Source: Mitsuaria sp. WAJ17
GTDB lineage: Bacteria > Pseudomonadota > Gammaproteobacteria > Burkholderiales > Burkholderiaceae_C
NCBI RefSeq assembly: GCF_014174515.1
Contig: NZ_JACJUG010000021.1
Coordinates: forward strand, 32,363 to 96,362
Length of the DNA: 64,000 bases
Direction: 5' to 3'
Part shown: piece by piece, positions 28,301 to 36,231 of the stretch
How positions within the stretch are numbered: the stretch's first letter is position 1
Layout of the letters: each line of letters begins with the position of its first letter
Notes under the pieces: generated by a model
Told to the model about the DNA's origin: nothing
Databases searched by the model: none
The model's input: the letters and a program-made list of their open reading frames with translations, nothing else
Position numbers and translations under genes: made by a program

Positions 28301-29125
28301 GCCCTTGTAGCGGACCTCGGTGAAGAAGTGCGCGTCCGGCGTGCGGGTTTGGGGCACGTTGGAGCCCCAGGCGATGATGTAGTTGCTGTTGTACCAGTCG
28401 GCACTTTCGGGCACGTCGGTCTGCTCGCCCCAGATCTGCGGGCTGGAGGGTGGCAGGTCGCAGTACCAGTCATAGAAGCTCATGCAGACGCCGCCCAACA
28501 GGCTCAGGTAGCGGCTGCCGGCCGCGTAGCTGATCATGGACATGGCCGGGATGGGCGAGAAGCCGATCACGCGGTCCGGGCCGTGCTTCTTGACGGTGTA
28601 GATGTTGGCGCTGGCGATGATCTCGTTGACCTCGTCCCAGCTGGAGCGCACGAAGCCACCCAGGCCACGCTCCTTCTGCCATTCACGGCGGGCTTCCTGG
28701 TTCTCGACGATATTGGTCCAGGCGTCCACCGGGCTCTTGGCCACGGCGCGCGCGGCACGCCAGTGCTTGAGCAGGGCACCGCGCACCATGGGGTACTTCA
28801 CGCGGTTGGCGCTGTAGAGGTACCAACTGTAGGAAGCGCCACGGGCGCAGCCGCGGGGCTCGTGGTTGGGCAGGTCGGCGCGAGTGCGCGGGTAGTCGGT
28901 CTGCTGGGTTTCCCAGGTGACGATGCCGCCCTTCACGTAGATCTTCCACGAGCAGGAGCCCGTGCAGTTCGTGCCGTGGGTGGAGCGCACGATCTTGTCG
29001 TGGGCCCAGCGGTTGCGATAGGCGTCTTCCCAGGTGCGGTCCTCGCCGGTCACGCGGCCATGGCCGTCGGCGAAGTCTTCCTTGGGCTGGGCGAAGTAGC
29101 TCAGTCGGTCGAGAAAGTGGCTCAT
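25349..29125 (-). CDS. narG: Respiratory nitrate reductase alpha subunit (molybdenum catalytic)
   Basis: Catalytic subunit that reduces nitrate to nitrite with a bis-molybdopterin guanine dinucleotide cofactor. At 1258 residues it is full length. The FS0 [4Fe-4S] site is visible as STHGTNCTGSCSWKIYVKG with its His ligand, completed by GCARGASYSWYLYS. The molybdenum-ligating Asp lies in YDWYCDLPPSSPQIWGEQTD. Cofactor-binding blocks include SNYIIAWGSNVPQTRTPD, MVIIGAAMNHWYHCDMNYR and LDFRMSTTCLYSDIVLPTATWYEK. There is no twin-arginine signal, so it is the cytoplasm-facing Nar type rather than periplasmic Nap. The start MSHFLDRLSYFA is the usual one. Confidence 0.99.
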   Translation of the reverse strand: MSHFLDRLSYFAQPKEDFADGHGRVTGEDRTWEDAYRNRWAHDKIVRSTHGTNCTGSCSWKIYVKGGIVTWETQQTDYPRTRADLPNHEPRGCARGASYSWYLYSANRVKYPMVRGALLKHWRAARAVAKSPVDAWTNIVENQEARREWQKERGLGGFVRSSWDEVNEIIASANIYTVKKHGPDRVIGFSPIPAMSMISYAAGSRYLSLLGGVCMSFYDWYCDLPPSSPQIWGEQTDVPESADWYNSNYIIAWGSNVPQTRTPDAHFFTEVRYKGTKTVAITPDYAEISKLCDIWMHPKQGTDAAIAMAMGHVIFKEFYFDKRSAYFDDYARRYTDLPLLVQLKKTTTPDGRTLLVPDRYLRASDFGGKLGQDNNPDWKTLAFDQDGKVVVPNGSIGFRWGASERDDLGKWNLENKEARGNSDVTLRLSLLEAKEPQHEIADVGFPYFGGIESPQFTANKQQDVLARKVPVQRLKLGKHEDAGEVLVATVFDLQVAQYGVDRGLGDDCPKSYDDNKPYTPAWAEHITGVKREQITTVAREFADNADKTRGRSMVIIGAAMNHWYHCDMNYRGIINMLMMCGCIGQSGGGWAHYVGQEKLRPQTGWTALAFALDWIRPPRQMNSTSFFYAHTDQWRYEKLDVQEVLSPLADKSKFGGSLIDYNVRAERMGWLPSAPQLQTNPIEVVKTAQAQGLDAKDYAVKALKDGSLRMSCEDPDHPDNWPRNMFVWRSNILGSSGKGHEYFLKHLLGTTNGVQGKDLGRDDAKPEEVVWHDKAPEGKLDLLVTLDFRMSTTCLYSDIVLPTATWYEKNDLNTSDMHPFIHPLSTAVDPAWQARSDWEIYKGFAKSVSELCVGHLGVEKEVVLTPLMHDSPAELAQPFDVKEWKKGEIDLIPGKTAPQIAVIERDYPNLYKRFTALGPLMNKAGNGGKGIGWDTKTEVEQLGELNGLVRDEGVTKGMPKIESDIDATEVVLQLAPETNGHVAVKAWEALSKQTGREHAHLALHREDEKIRFRDIQAQPRKIISSPTWSGLESEKVSYNAGYTNVHELIPWRTLTGRQQFYQDHPWMLAFGEGFSSYRPPVDLKTLHEVEGKKPNGHKEIALNFITPHQKWGIHSTYSDNLMMLTLNRGGSVVWLSEDDAREAGIEDNDWIELFNSNGAIAARAVVSQRVNKGMTLMYHSQEKIINTPGAEITGTRGGIHNSVTRIVTKPTHMIGGYAQLSYGFNYYGTIGTNRDEFVLVRKMAKVDWLDEESGHHAA

Positions 29126-29204
29126 ATGCTGATCCTGTGTCTTGGGATGCGGTCGGCCTTCCTGCGAAGGGGCCGACCGGCGAATGCGTGTGAGGGCCGG
29201 GGCC

Positions 29205-30860
29205 TCAAGGGTTCTTCACGTAGGCCTTGGCGCGCAGGTAGAACCACCAGTTCAGCACCAGGCACACGGCGTAGAAGACGGAGAAGCCGTAGAAGGCGTA
29301 TTGCGGCGTGCCGGCCTTGATCTGCTGGCCGATCAGCACGGGGGCGATGAAGGCGCCATAAGCCGCGACGGCCGAGGTCCAGCCCAGCACGGGGCCGGCC
29401 TGCTGGCGGTCGAAGATGAAGCCCACGCTGCGGAAGGTCGAGCCATTGCCCACGCCGCTGGCGGCGAAGAGCAGCACGAACAGGCCCATGAACATGGGGA
29501 AGTACTGCTCAGGGGCCGAAGAGCCGTAGGCCTGCATCATCACATAGCCCACGGCGGCCGAGGCCACGACCATGATGGCCGAAATGACCTGGGTGACGAT
29601 GGAGCCGCCGACCTTGTCAGAGATCCAGCCGCCGATGGGGCGCACGGCGGCACCGACGAAGGGGCCGATCCAGGCATAGGTCAGTGCGGACGGGGCGTTG
29701 GGGTTCTTCAGCGTGTGCTGCATGACGCCGGCGGCATCAGGAGCGTGGATGAAGCCGAAGATCACGGTGATGGCCAAGGGCAAGGCCATCGAGAAGCCGA
29801 TGAAGCTGCCGAAGGTCACGACGTACAGCGCCGTCATGCTCCAGGTGTGCTTGTTCTTGAAGATCTCGAACTGCTTGGCCACGTTCTCCTTCATGGTGCC
29901 GAAGGCGGCCAACTTCATCACCACCAGCGCGGCGATGATGTCCAGCGGGATGGCGACCCACATGTTCAAGAGGCCCAGGCCCGTCGGTGCCGGCAGGTAG
30001 AGATACAGCATTCCGATCGAGGGAATGAAGGCCAGCGAGTACAGGTAGATGATCTTCAGGAAAGCGCTGATGGGCGAGCCACTGTTGGGCGTCACCGTCT
30101 TCAGGTTGTTCATGCCGAACCAGCACAGCACGGCCAGGGGCACCAGGGACAGCACCCAGGCGAAGCCGGCGTTCTGGATATAGGTGGGCGTGCCCGCCTT
30201 GATCTTGCCGAAGATCCAGCCGCTGTCCTTGATCAGGGCCTTGGCCTCGCCGCCGAAGGCGCCGAACAGCCCGATGGTCATCACCAGCGGGATCACGATC
30301 TGCATGGTCGTGACACCGAAGTTGCCCAGGCCGGCGTTCAGGCCCAGGGCCGTGCCCTGCAGGCGCTTGGGGAAGAAGGTGCTGATGTTGGACATCGACG
30401 AGGCGAAGTTCCCGCCGCCCACGCCAGACCACAGGGCCATCAGCTGGAAGACCCACAGCGGCCACTCGGGGTGCTGCAGCGCGATGCCCGTGCCGATGGC
30501 CGGGGCCAGCAGCATGGCCGTGGTCAGGAAGATGGTGTTGCGGCCGCCGGCCATGCGGATCAAGAAGGAGGCCGGGATGCGCATGGTGGCGCCGGAGATG
30601 CCGGCGATGGCGGTCAGCGTGAAGAGCTCGGCCTGGCTGAAGGGGAAGCCCAGATTCAGCATCTGCACGGTGATGATGCCCCACATGCCCCAGACCGCGA
30701 AGCCGCACAGGAGCGCGGGAATCGAGATCCAGAGGTTGCGGTAGGCGATCTTGCTGCCGGTCTGTGCCCAGAACTGCTCGTCCTCGGGACGCCAGTCCTG
30801 GATGTCGCCCGCACCGCTGCTCGATGCAGCGGGCACGGCGGGATGGGTGGTGGTGTTCAT
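29205..30860 (-). CDS. narK: Nitrate/nitrite transporter, NarK/NarU type
   Basis: A 551-residue major-facilitator transporter with 12 or more hydrophobic segments. The N-terminal RPEDEQFW...GSKIAYRNLWISIPALL is the signature of enterobacterial NarK and NarU. The nitrate signature-type glycine stretches are GLNAGLGNFGVT and GGWISDKVGG. It most likely exchanges nitrate for nitrite, removing the toxic product of NarG. It begins 30 bases after the first transporter gene and ends 79 bases before narG, so both transporters and narGHJI form one long leftward operon. Confidence 0.93.
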   Translation of the reverse strand: MNTTTHPAVPAASSSGAGDIQDWRPEDEQFWAQTGSKIAYRNLWISIPALLCGFAVWGMWGIITVQMLNLGFPFSQAELFTLTAIAGISGATMRIPASFLIRMAGGRNTIFLTTAMLLAPAIGTGIALQHPEWPLWVFQLMALWSGVGGGNFASSMSNISTFFPKRLQGTALGLNAGLGNFGVTTMQIVIPLVMTIGLFGAFGGEAKALIKDSGWIFGKIKAGTPTYIQNAGFAWVLSLVPLAVLCWFGMNNLKTVTPNSGSPISAFLKIIYLYSLAFIPSIGMLYLYLPAPTGLGLLNMWVAIPLDIIAALVVMKLAAFGTMKENVAKQFEIFKNKHTWSMTALYVVTFGSFIGFSMALPLAITVIFGFIHAPDAAGVMQHTLKNPNAPSALTYAWIGPFVGAAVRPIGGWISDKVGGSIVTQVISAIMVVASAAVGYVMMQAYGSSAPEQYFPMFMGLFVLLFAASGVGNGSTFRSVGFIFDRQQAGPVLGWTSAVAAYGAFIAPVLIGQQIKAGTPQYAFYGFSVFYAVCLVLNWWFYLRAKAYVKNP

Positions 30861-30890
30861 GACTACTCCTGCGAACTCGGTCCCCGCGGC

Positions 30891-32183
30891 TCAGCGCGCG
30901 AAGGATTGAGAGATGGGGGAGACCGGGGCGTTCTTGCCCATCACTTCGGTCTTGCGGACTTCGGTCCAGTACATCCAGATCAGCGAGACCCAGACCACGC
31001 CGTACATCAGCATGAAGCAGCTGGAGCGCACGCCGGTGAAGTCCATCAGGGCACCGAACATGATGGGCAGGATGAAGCCGCCCAGGCCGCCGGCCAGACC
31101 GACGATGCCGCTGATGGTGCCGATGTTGGCGCCATAGTCATCGCTGATGTACTTGAAGACGCTGGCCTTACCGAAGGCCCAGGCCACGCCCAGGATGGCC
31201 ATCAGGCCGGTGAAGCCGTAGACGTTCAGGCCGATGTGGAAGGTGCGTGCGCCGTTGACGGTCTGCACGGTGAAGTCGGTCTGCGGATAGGACAACAGGA
31301 ACAGGCAGATCCAGCTCACCCACATCACCCACCAGGTGACGCCATGGGCGCCGTACTTGTCGCTGAGCCAGCCGCCGATGGCGCGCAGCACGCCGCCAGG
31401 CAGAGAGAAGCAGGCAGCCAGCAGGGCGGCCACGCGGATGTCCAGGCCGTACTCGCCGACGTAGTACTGCACCATCCACAGACTCAGGGCCACATAGCCG
31501 CCGAAGACGATGGAGTAGTACTGGCAGTACTTCAGCACCTTGGGGTCCTTCAGCGCCTTGAGCTGCGAGACGAAGCTGGCCTTGCTGGCCACCGTGTGCG
31601 ATTCATCGTGATAGCTGAAGAACCAGAACAGGATGGCCGTGCCCAGCAGCACGGCGGCGTAGACGTGCGGCACCATGGTCCAGCCAAAGGCCACGACCAG
31701 GGCGGGCGCCACAAACTTGTTGACCGCGGCGCCGGAGTTGCCCGCACCGAACACGCCCATGGCGAAGCCTTGGCGCTGCTTTGGGAACCAGCGGGCCACA
31801 TAGGGTGTACCCACCGAGAAGGAGCCGCCCGCCATGCCCACGAACAGGCCGATCGCCAGGAAGTGCCAGTAGGCCGTGGCATAGGCCATCAGCCAGATGG
31901 GGATCACGCAGGACAGCATCAGGCAGAAGAAGACGATGCGGCCGCCGAACTTGTCGGTCCAGATGCCCAGGGGCACGCGGATCAGCGAGCCGGTGAGCAC
32001 GGGCGTGGCGGTCAGCAGGCCGAACTCGGTGGCGTTCAGGCCCAGCTGCTTCTTGATGGGAATGCCGATGACGCCGAACATCATCCAGACCATGAAGCAG
32101 ACCGTGAAGGCCAGGGTGCTGACGATCAGGACCGAGAGGGCGCGGCCGCTGCCATTGGGCCTGGGCGCGGTGGTATCAGACAT
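30891..32183 (-). CDS. Nitrate transporter, NarK1 type (major facilitator)
   Basis: A 430-residue major-facilitator protein with 12 hydrophobic segments. It has LGLNATEFGLLTATPVLTGS, RVPLGIWTDKFGGR and the nitrate-porter glycine motifs GMAGGSFSVGTPYVARWFP and GVFGAGNSGAAVNKFVAP. In paired NarK systems the shorter NarK1-type protein is thought to take up nitrate with protons and the second exchanges it for nitrite; the assignment here rests on resemblance. It is the first gene of the nar operon. ATG 32183 was chosen because AAAAGGAG lies just upstream; the longer frame starts in sequence with no coding character. Confidence 0.92.
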   Translation of the reverse strand: MSDTTAPRPNGSGRALSVLIVSTLAFTVCFMVWMMFGVIGIPIKKQLGLNATEFGLLTATPVLTGSLIRVPLGIWTDKFGGRIVFFCLMLSCVIPIWLMAYATAYWHFLAIGLFVGMAGGSFSVGTPYVARWFPKQRQGFAMGVFGAGNSGAAVNKFVAPALVVAFGWTMVPHVYAAVLLGTAILFWFFSYHDESHTVASKASFVSQLKALKDPKVLKYCQYYSIVFGGYVALSLWMVQYYVGEYGLDIRVAALLAACFSLPGGVLRAIGGWLSDKYGAHGVTWWVMWVSWICLFLLSYPQTDFTVQTVNGARTFHIGLNVYGFTGLMAILGVAWAFGKASVFKYISDDYGANIGTISGIVGLAGGLGGFILPIMFGALMDFTGVRSSCFMLMYGVVWVSLIWMYWTEVRKTEVMGKNAPVSPISQSFAR

Positions 32184-32297
32184 GGACGGACTCCTTTTTC
32201 TCCATGCCTCTACTGTGGCCAAAGGGCCCTCTTGCGAACATCCTTCGGTGGAGCCAAGGCCGCGGATGCACAAGAACTAGCTCCCGGCGCTGACCCA

Positions 32298-32313
32298 TAG
32301 TTCCAAAGGACTA
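32298..32313. promoter_or_regulatory. NarL-like 7-2-7 dyad
   Basis: TAGTTCC-AA-AGGACTA matches the NarL/NarP 7-2-7 pattern TACYYMT-NN-AKRRGTA at 11 of 14 positions. The two core mismatches are symmetric (TAG/CTA for TAC/GTA). A further half site, AAGAACTA, ends at 32280. The dyad lies about 120 bases upstream of the first nar gene. The minus-strand TAGTCC inside it could also be a -10 element for a promoter driven from the FNR-like box. Confidence 0.35.
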
Positions 32314-32337
32314 GGCCATTGGGAGAATGGTCGGACC

Positions 32338-32351
32338 TTGCGCTTGATCAA
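32338..32351 (-). promoter_or_regulatory. FNR-like box upstream of the nar operon
   Basis: TTGCG-CTTG-ATCAA matches TTGAT-N4-ATCAA at 8 of 10 positions, and the overlapping CTTGATCAAG is a perfect 10-bp palindrome. Its centre is about 43 bases upstream of a TSS implied by a leftward -10 at 32308-32313, the usual activating distance. Confidence 0.4.
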
Positions 32352-32507
32352 GACATCCGGGCGAAAGAAGGGCCGCAGGGCGACCCCTCGGGCCTGTCAA
32401 AGACCGTCACAAAGCGCATACGCAAGCGCCACTGACGCCGAGGGGCTCGACGAACAGAATTCTTTCCATGCCGCGAATGTTTCGCAGCAAGCAAAGGAGA
32501 GAACGCC

Positions 32508-33071
32508 ATGAACACCAAGCACATCGCCCGCCTCATCAAGACCGCCGCCGGTGGCAGCCTGATCGCCCTGGCCAGCCTCAGCGCCCATGCCGCCGACAAG
32601 GAACAGGGCTTCTACATGGGTGCCGACATCGGCCGCGCCAAGCAGAACCTGAATGCCGGCAACCTCAGCTCCGATCGCAATGCCAACAGCCTGAACCTGT
32701 ATGGCGGCTACAAGATCGACAAGAACTTCGCCGTGGAACTGGGCTATGCCGACCTGGGCAAGGCCAAGATCGGCGACGCCAGCGCAAAGACCAAGGCGCT
32801 GAACGCCGACCTGCTGGCCAGCACCGCCCTGACGCAAGACCTGTCCCTGTACGGCCGCCTGGGCGCCGCCCGCTACGACCGCAACTTCAGCGCTGGCGGC
32901 TCTGACCACACCGTGGGCTTCAAGCTGGGCGCCGGCCTGGAATACAAGCTGAGCGATCAGCTGTCGCTGCGCGGTGAAGTCACCCGCTACAACAACCTGC
33001 CGACGGCCAACGGCCAAGGCTTCGGCCGCACCGCCAACAACGTCTCGGCCGGCGTGAAGTACCGCTTCTGA
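32508..33071 (+). CDS. Small outer-membrane beta-barrel protein (OmpA-like barrel)
   Basis: A 187-residue protein with a signal peptide cleaved after SLSAHA. The mature part is a run of alternating amphipathic strands (GFYMGADIGRAK, SLNLYGGYKIDKNFAVELGYADLG, LSLYGRLGAARYDR, GFKLGAGLEYKLSDQLSLRGEVTRY) and ends in VSAGVKYRF, with the terminal Phe used as the Bam insertion signal. This fits an eight-stranded OmpA/OmpX-like barrel without a periplasmic domain. A strong AAAGGAGAG precedes the ATG. It is divergent from narK and shares its regulatory gap, so it may respond to nitrate or oxygen. That is inference. Confidence 0.85.
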   Translation: MNTKHIARLIKTAAGGSLIALASLSAHAADKEQGFYMGADIGRAKQNLNAGNLSSDRNANSLNLYGGYKIDKNFAVELGYADLGKAKIGDASAKTKALNADLLASTALTQDLSLYGRLGAARYDRNFSAGGSDHTVGFKLGAGLEYKLSDQLSLRGEVTRYNNLPTANGQGFGRTANNVSAGVKYRF

Positions 33072-33155
33072 TCTCGAGTGATCCGGGGGCCGTCATCGGA
33101 ATGCGGCGGGCCCCGGACCCTGCCACTGGATTGACAACCCTTTTGATATCGTTCG

Positions 33156-33184
33156 GCCGCTGCCCTCCCGGGTAGCGGCTTTTT
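33156..33184 (+). terminator. Rho-independent terminator after the barrel gene
   Basis: GCCGCT-g-CCC, loop TCCC, then GGG-t-AGCGGC form a stem with one bulge pair, followed by TTTTT. It lies 85 bases after the barrel gene and touches the stop codon of convergent narL. Confidence 0.75.
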
Positions 33185-33870
33185 CATTGCGGCTGGCCGA
33201 TGCCCCGCTCGCTGGCCCACACGGCCACCTGCACGCGCGAGTTCAGGCCCAGCTTGCGCAGAATGTGCTGCACGTGGATCTTGACCGTGGTCTCGGCGAT
33301 GCCCAGGCGGCGGGCGATCTCCTTGTTGCTGGCACCCTGCACGATCTCACGCAGGATCTCGCCCTCGCGCGGCGAGAGGCCGGCTTCCACGTCCGGCGCC
33401 ACCATCGTCTCCGCCATTGCAGCAACCTGGGGGATCGGCGCCGGCAGCGCGCTCGCCCGCAAAGCCCGGACCAGCTTGGACATCATCTCCGGACTCACCA
33501 CGGACTCACCCTCATGCGCACGGCGCAGGGCACTCGCGAGATCCGCGCCGTCCATGGTCTTGAGCAGATAGCCGGCCGCCCCTCCACGCAATGCGGCGGT
33601 GAGGTCCTGCTCATCCTCGCTGACGGTCAGCATGAGCACCTGGGCCTGCGGAGCCACCCCGCGGAGGTCCGGCAGCAGGTCCACGCCCAGCACGCCAGGC
33701 ATGTGGTTGTCCAGCAGGATGAGGTCGGGCTTGAGTTCCTCGGCGCGGCGCAGGGCCTCGACGCCGTCGGCGGCCTCGCCCACGATCTCAAGGCCCTCTT
33801 CCTGCGCCAGCAGGGCGATGAGCCCGCGGCGGAACAGCTTGTGGTCATCCACCACCATCACACGGATCAC
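33184..33870 (-). CDS. narL: Nitrate response regulator NarL
   Basis: A 228-residue LuxR/FixJ-type response regulator. The receiver has the acidic pair in VMVVDDHKLFRRG, the phosphoacceptor Asp54 in LILLDNHMPG, Thr in MLTVSEDEQ and Lys in YLLKTMDG. The C-terminal helix-turn-helix is LSPREGEILREIVQGASNKEIARRLGIAETTVKIHVQHILRKLG. LLDNHMPG, with Asn after Asp, is typical of NarL. It overlaps narX by 4 bases and would be phosphorylated by it to control narK-GHJI. The gene lies just upstream of the operon it is expected to control, beyond the barrel gene. Confidence 0.93.
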   Translation of the reverse strand: MIRVMVVDDHKLFRRGLIALLAQEEGLEIVGEAADGVEALRRAEELKPDLILLDNHMPGVLGVDLLPDLRGVAPQAQVLMLTVSEDEQDLTAALRGGAAGYLLKTMDGADLASALRRAHEGESVVSPEMMSKLVRALRASALPAPIPQVAAMAETMVAPDVEAGLSPREGEILREIVQGASNKEIARRLGIAETTVKIHVQHILRKLGLNSRVQVAVWASERGIGQPQ

Positions 33871-35831
33871 GTACGTCCTCCAGCCTGCCGCGCCTCGGCG
33901 GCCACCCAGTCATTGTGCCCGCGTGCCTCCGCGCTGCCCTCGGGCTCCTCCCTGCCCTCCCTTGCATCGGCCTCGCTGAGCTCCAACACCACCACGGTGC
34001 CGCCGCCCTCGCGCGGGCGCACGCTCAGGCTCGCGCCGATGCGCTGCGCGCGCTCGCGCATGATGCGCAGCCCAACATGGGTCTCGTCGAAGCGGCCATG
34101 CTCGGTGTCGAAGCCGCGGCCATCGTCACTGACCTCGAAGCGCCAGGCGGGCTCCTGGATCACACGCACCTCCACGTGCTGGGCCCCCGCATGCTTGCGC
34201 ACGTTGGACAGCGCTTCCTGGACCACGTGCAGGACCTGGATCTGCTCGTCCGGCGGCAGGGGCACACCGTTGCCGTGCACCATCAGCTGCGCCTGGATAC
34301 CGCTCTGCAGCTCGAACTTGGACAGCGTGGTGCGCAGGGCATGCTGGATGTCCTCGTGGCCGGGGCGGGTGCGGAAATGCAGCAGCAACTCGCGCACGTC
34401 TGCATAGCTCTCGCGCACGCCGGCATCGATCTCGGCCAGCGCGGCCTCCACATCGGCCTGGCGCTGCTTGAGCAGGCCGCTGCGCAGCAGCTGGACCTGG
34501 ATCTTGAGGAAGGCCAGGGACTGGGCGATGGAATCATGCAGCTCCTGGGCCAGCAGGTTGCGCTCCTCGCTGACGGCCATCTCGCGGTCGCGGGCTGCCA
34601 GGCGCAGGTTCTCCAGCAGAGTCCCGAAGTGGCCCACCAGGGCATCCAGCAGCTGGGACTCGCTCTCGCCGGGCCGCTTCTCGCCGTAGAAGAAGAGCTC
34701 GACCTCGCCCAGGGTGCGCTGGCCGCTGCGCATGGGCAGGGCGATCACCGTCTGGTAGCCGGCCTGCTCGCAGAAGCCCAGGGCCGTGCTGCCCAACTGG
34801 CGGATGGGGATGACGCGGGCGCCCGTCTGGGTCTGCAGGTGCTCGCCGCAGGCGCAATCGCCCATGTGCACGCAGCGCTCGGCCTCGCTCATGCGCTGGG
34901 GCAGGCGGGTCTGGCCCAGCAGGAGCAGGCGGTCGCCGTCCTCGTTGGCCAGGCGCACCGCGGCGGCATCGGCGCCGGCCACGCGAGCGATCTTCACCGC
35001 GAAGTCATTGGCCAGTTGAGCGCGGTCGTCGCTGCCATGGCTGGCCATCAGGGCCACGTCATAGAGCGCGGCCAGGCGCTCGTTCTTCTGCGCCAGGCTG
35101 GCGGTCTTCTCGGCGACCTTGGCCTCCAGACCCTGGTAGGAGCGCTGCAGCGCATCGGCCATGGTGTTGAAGCCCTGAGCCAGGGAGGCGAACTCCTCCA
35201 CCGAGTTGCGCTCGTCGATACGCGGCGAGAAATCCCGTGCGGCCATGGTGGCCAGGCCGTCCCGCAGGCGCTGCAGGGGTCGCACGATCCACACCAGGGT
35301 GCCCGAGACGAAGACCACCGAGGCCCCCACCACCAGCACCACCAGCCCGAAGCACATGCCGCCCAGCAGGGCCGTGCGGGTGGAGATCGTGCGCTCGATG
35401 GCCGAGACGAAGCTGTCCACCGTGCCCACGAACTGCTCCGCCTGCAGGTGCAGCAGCGGCCCGCCGCCGGGCTTGAGCAGTTGAGCGCGCAGAGGCACCC
35501 AAGCCGCGGCCACCTCACCGAAGCGGGCGACGCAGGCCTTGTTGTCGGGAATGAAGAGCGGGCGGCTGGGATCGCCCTGGCGCAGGTTGGCGATCATGTC
35601 GTCGAAAGTCTCGACGCCGCGATTGACCTCGCCCACCTCGCCGCGCTCATGTGCCAGCGCGAGGCGGTAGGTCATCATGCGCATGCGGCCGGCCTCGTTG
35701 ATGGCGCCCGCCCCGCCCTCCAGCTGCCAGGAGACCCACAGCGTGAAGCCGATGGCCGCCAGGGCTACCATCAGAAAGGTGGTCTGGATGAGGGCGAGCT
35801 TGCCCGCCAGGCTACGAAGCAAGGTGCGCAT
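33867..35831 (-). CDS. narX: Nitrate sensor histidine kinase NarX
   Basis: A membrane sensor of about 654 residues. TM1 (LALIQTTFLMVALAAIGF) is followed at once by the nitrate-binding P-box GAINEAGRMRMMTYRLA, the hallmark of NarX/NarQ. A periplasmic helical domain and TM2 (GLVVLVVGASVVFVSGTLV) precede a HAMP linker, a central GAF-like module with four Cys (ERCVHMGDCACG plus one), and a HisKA_3 domain with the phosphorylated His in AQELHDSIAQS near residue 432. The ATPase domain has HVVQEALSNVRKHAG, VSDDGRGFD and HVGLRIMRERAQ. ATG was preferred; a GTG 9 bases upstream is also possible. Confidence 0.92.
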   Translation of the reverse strand: MRTLLRSLAGKLALIQTTFLMVALAAIGFTLWVSWQLEGGAGAINEAGRMRMMTYRLALAHERGEVGEVNRGVETFDDMIANLRQGDPSRPLFIPDNKACVARFGEVAAAWVPLRAQLLKPGGGPLLHLQAEQFVGTVDSFVSAIERTISTRTALLGGMCFGLVVLVVGASVVFVSGTLVWIVRPLQRLRDGLATMAARDFSPRIDERNSVEEFASLAQGFNTMADALQRSYQGLEAKVAEKTASLAQKNERLAALYDVALMASHGSDDRAQLANDFAVKIARVAGADAAAVRLANEDGDRLLLLGQTRLPQRMSEAERCVHMGDCACGEHLQTQTGARVIPIRQLGSTALGFCEQAGYQTVIALPMRSGQRTLGEVELFFYGEKRPGESESQLLDALVGHFGTLLENLRLAARDREMAVSEERNLLAQELHDSIAQSLAFLKIQVQLLRSGLLKQRQADVEAALAEIDAGVRESYADVRELLLHFRTRPGHEDIQHALRTTLSKFELQSGIQAQLMVHGNGVPLPPDEQIQVLHVVQEALSNVRKHAGAQHVEVRVIQEPAWRFEVSDDGRGFDTEHGRFDETHVGLRIMRERAQRIGASLSVRPREGGGTVVVLELSEADAREGREEPEGSAEARGHNDWVAAEARQAGGRT

Positions 35832-35866
35832 GCTGCGCACGATAGAAGCGCGGCCCCCCGGCCGGC

Positions 35867-35880
35867 TTGATCAATGTCAA
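35867..35880 (-). promoter_or_regulatory. FNR-type box upstream of narX
   Basis: Read leftward it is TTGAC-ATTG-ATCAA, 9 of 10 matches to TTGAT-N4-ATCAA. Its centre is only about 42 bases from the narX start codon. Activation from -41.5 would put the transcript start at the start codon, so the box may repress, or narX mRNA may be nearly leaderless. Confidence 0.5.
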
Positions 35881-35940
35881 ATGGAGGCCAGGCGGACGCC
35901 CGTGGGCGGCAGCGCCTGCCTCCTGGCGCGCCATCCGCGC

Positions 35941-36138
35941 TTACTGGGACGCCGCCGAGGCAGGGGCGCTGGCCGCCGCGGGGGCCGAGGCCGCCAGGAC
36001 GGCGGAAGCCGCGGGCTCGGCGTGGCTGGCGCCGACGTCGTGCTTCTCGCCGCTCATGTCGATGTCACCACCGCTCTTCATCAGGATGAACAGGGCCAGC
36101 GCAGCAAAGAGCACGAAGCCGACGACGAGTTTCCACAT
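35941..36138 (-). CDS. Small single-span membrane protein, Ala-rich tail
   Basis: A 65-residue protein that begins MWKLVVGFVLFAALALFILM, a single membrane span, followed by KSGGDIDMSGEKHDVG and a low-complexity Ala/Ser/Pro tail. The KSGGDIDMSGEKH stretch looks conserved and I believe similar small proteins occur widely in Burkholderiales. A GGTGGA lies at a suitable distance before the ATG. It is upstream of narX on the same strand with a 100-base gap that holds the FNR-type box. Its function is unknown. Confidence 0.65.
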   Translation of the reverse strand: MWKLVVGFVLFAALALFILMKSGGDIDMSGEKHDVGASHAEPAASAVLAASAPAAASAPASAASQ

Positions 36139-36231
36139 GGTTGATCCACCCAGTTTGTAAACGATGGGGGGATTCTGGCGACCTTCCCTGACAGCTGGCT
36201 GAGCGGTCCGGCAGCGCCGTTCATCCGGCGT

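Larger units (their letters stand above)
32184..32507. other. 324-base divergent regulatory region of narK and the barrel gene
   Basis: No gene is seen. The region separates the leftward nar operon from a rightward outer-membrane protein gene. It contains an FNR-like box and a NarL-like dyad (listed separately), and an AAAGGAGAG ribosome binding site for the rightward gene at its end. Confidence 0.6.

Noticed and set aside
25358..29320. 1320-residue rightward open frame opposite narG
   Set aside because: narG is certain on the other strand with Fe-S and molybdenum-site motifs; this frame is Val/Gly/Ala/His-rich low-information sequence, as expected of an antisense shadow.
29142..32300. 1052-residue rightward open frame opposite the two nitrate transporters
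   Set aside because: Antisense shadow of two clear transporter genes; Gln/His/Gly-rich without motifs.
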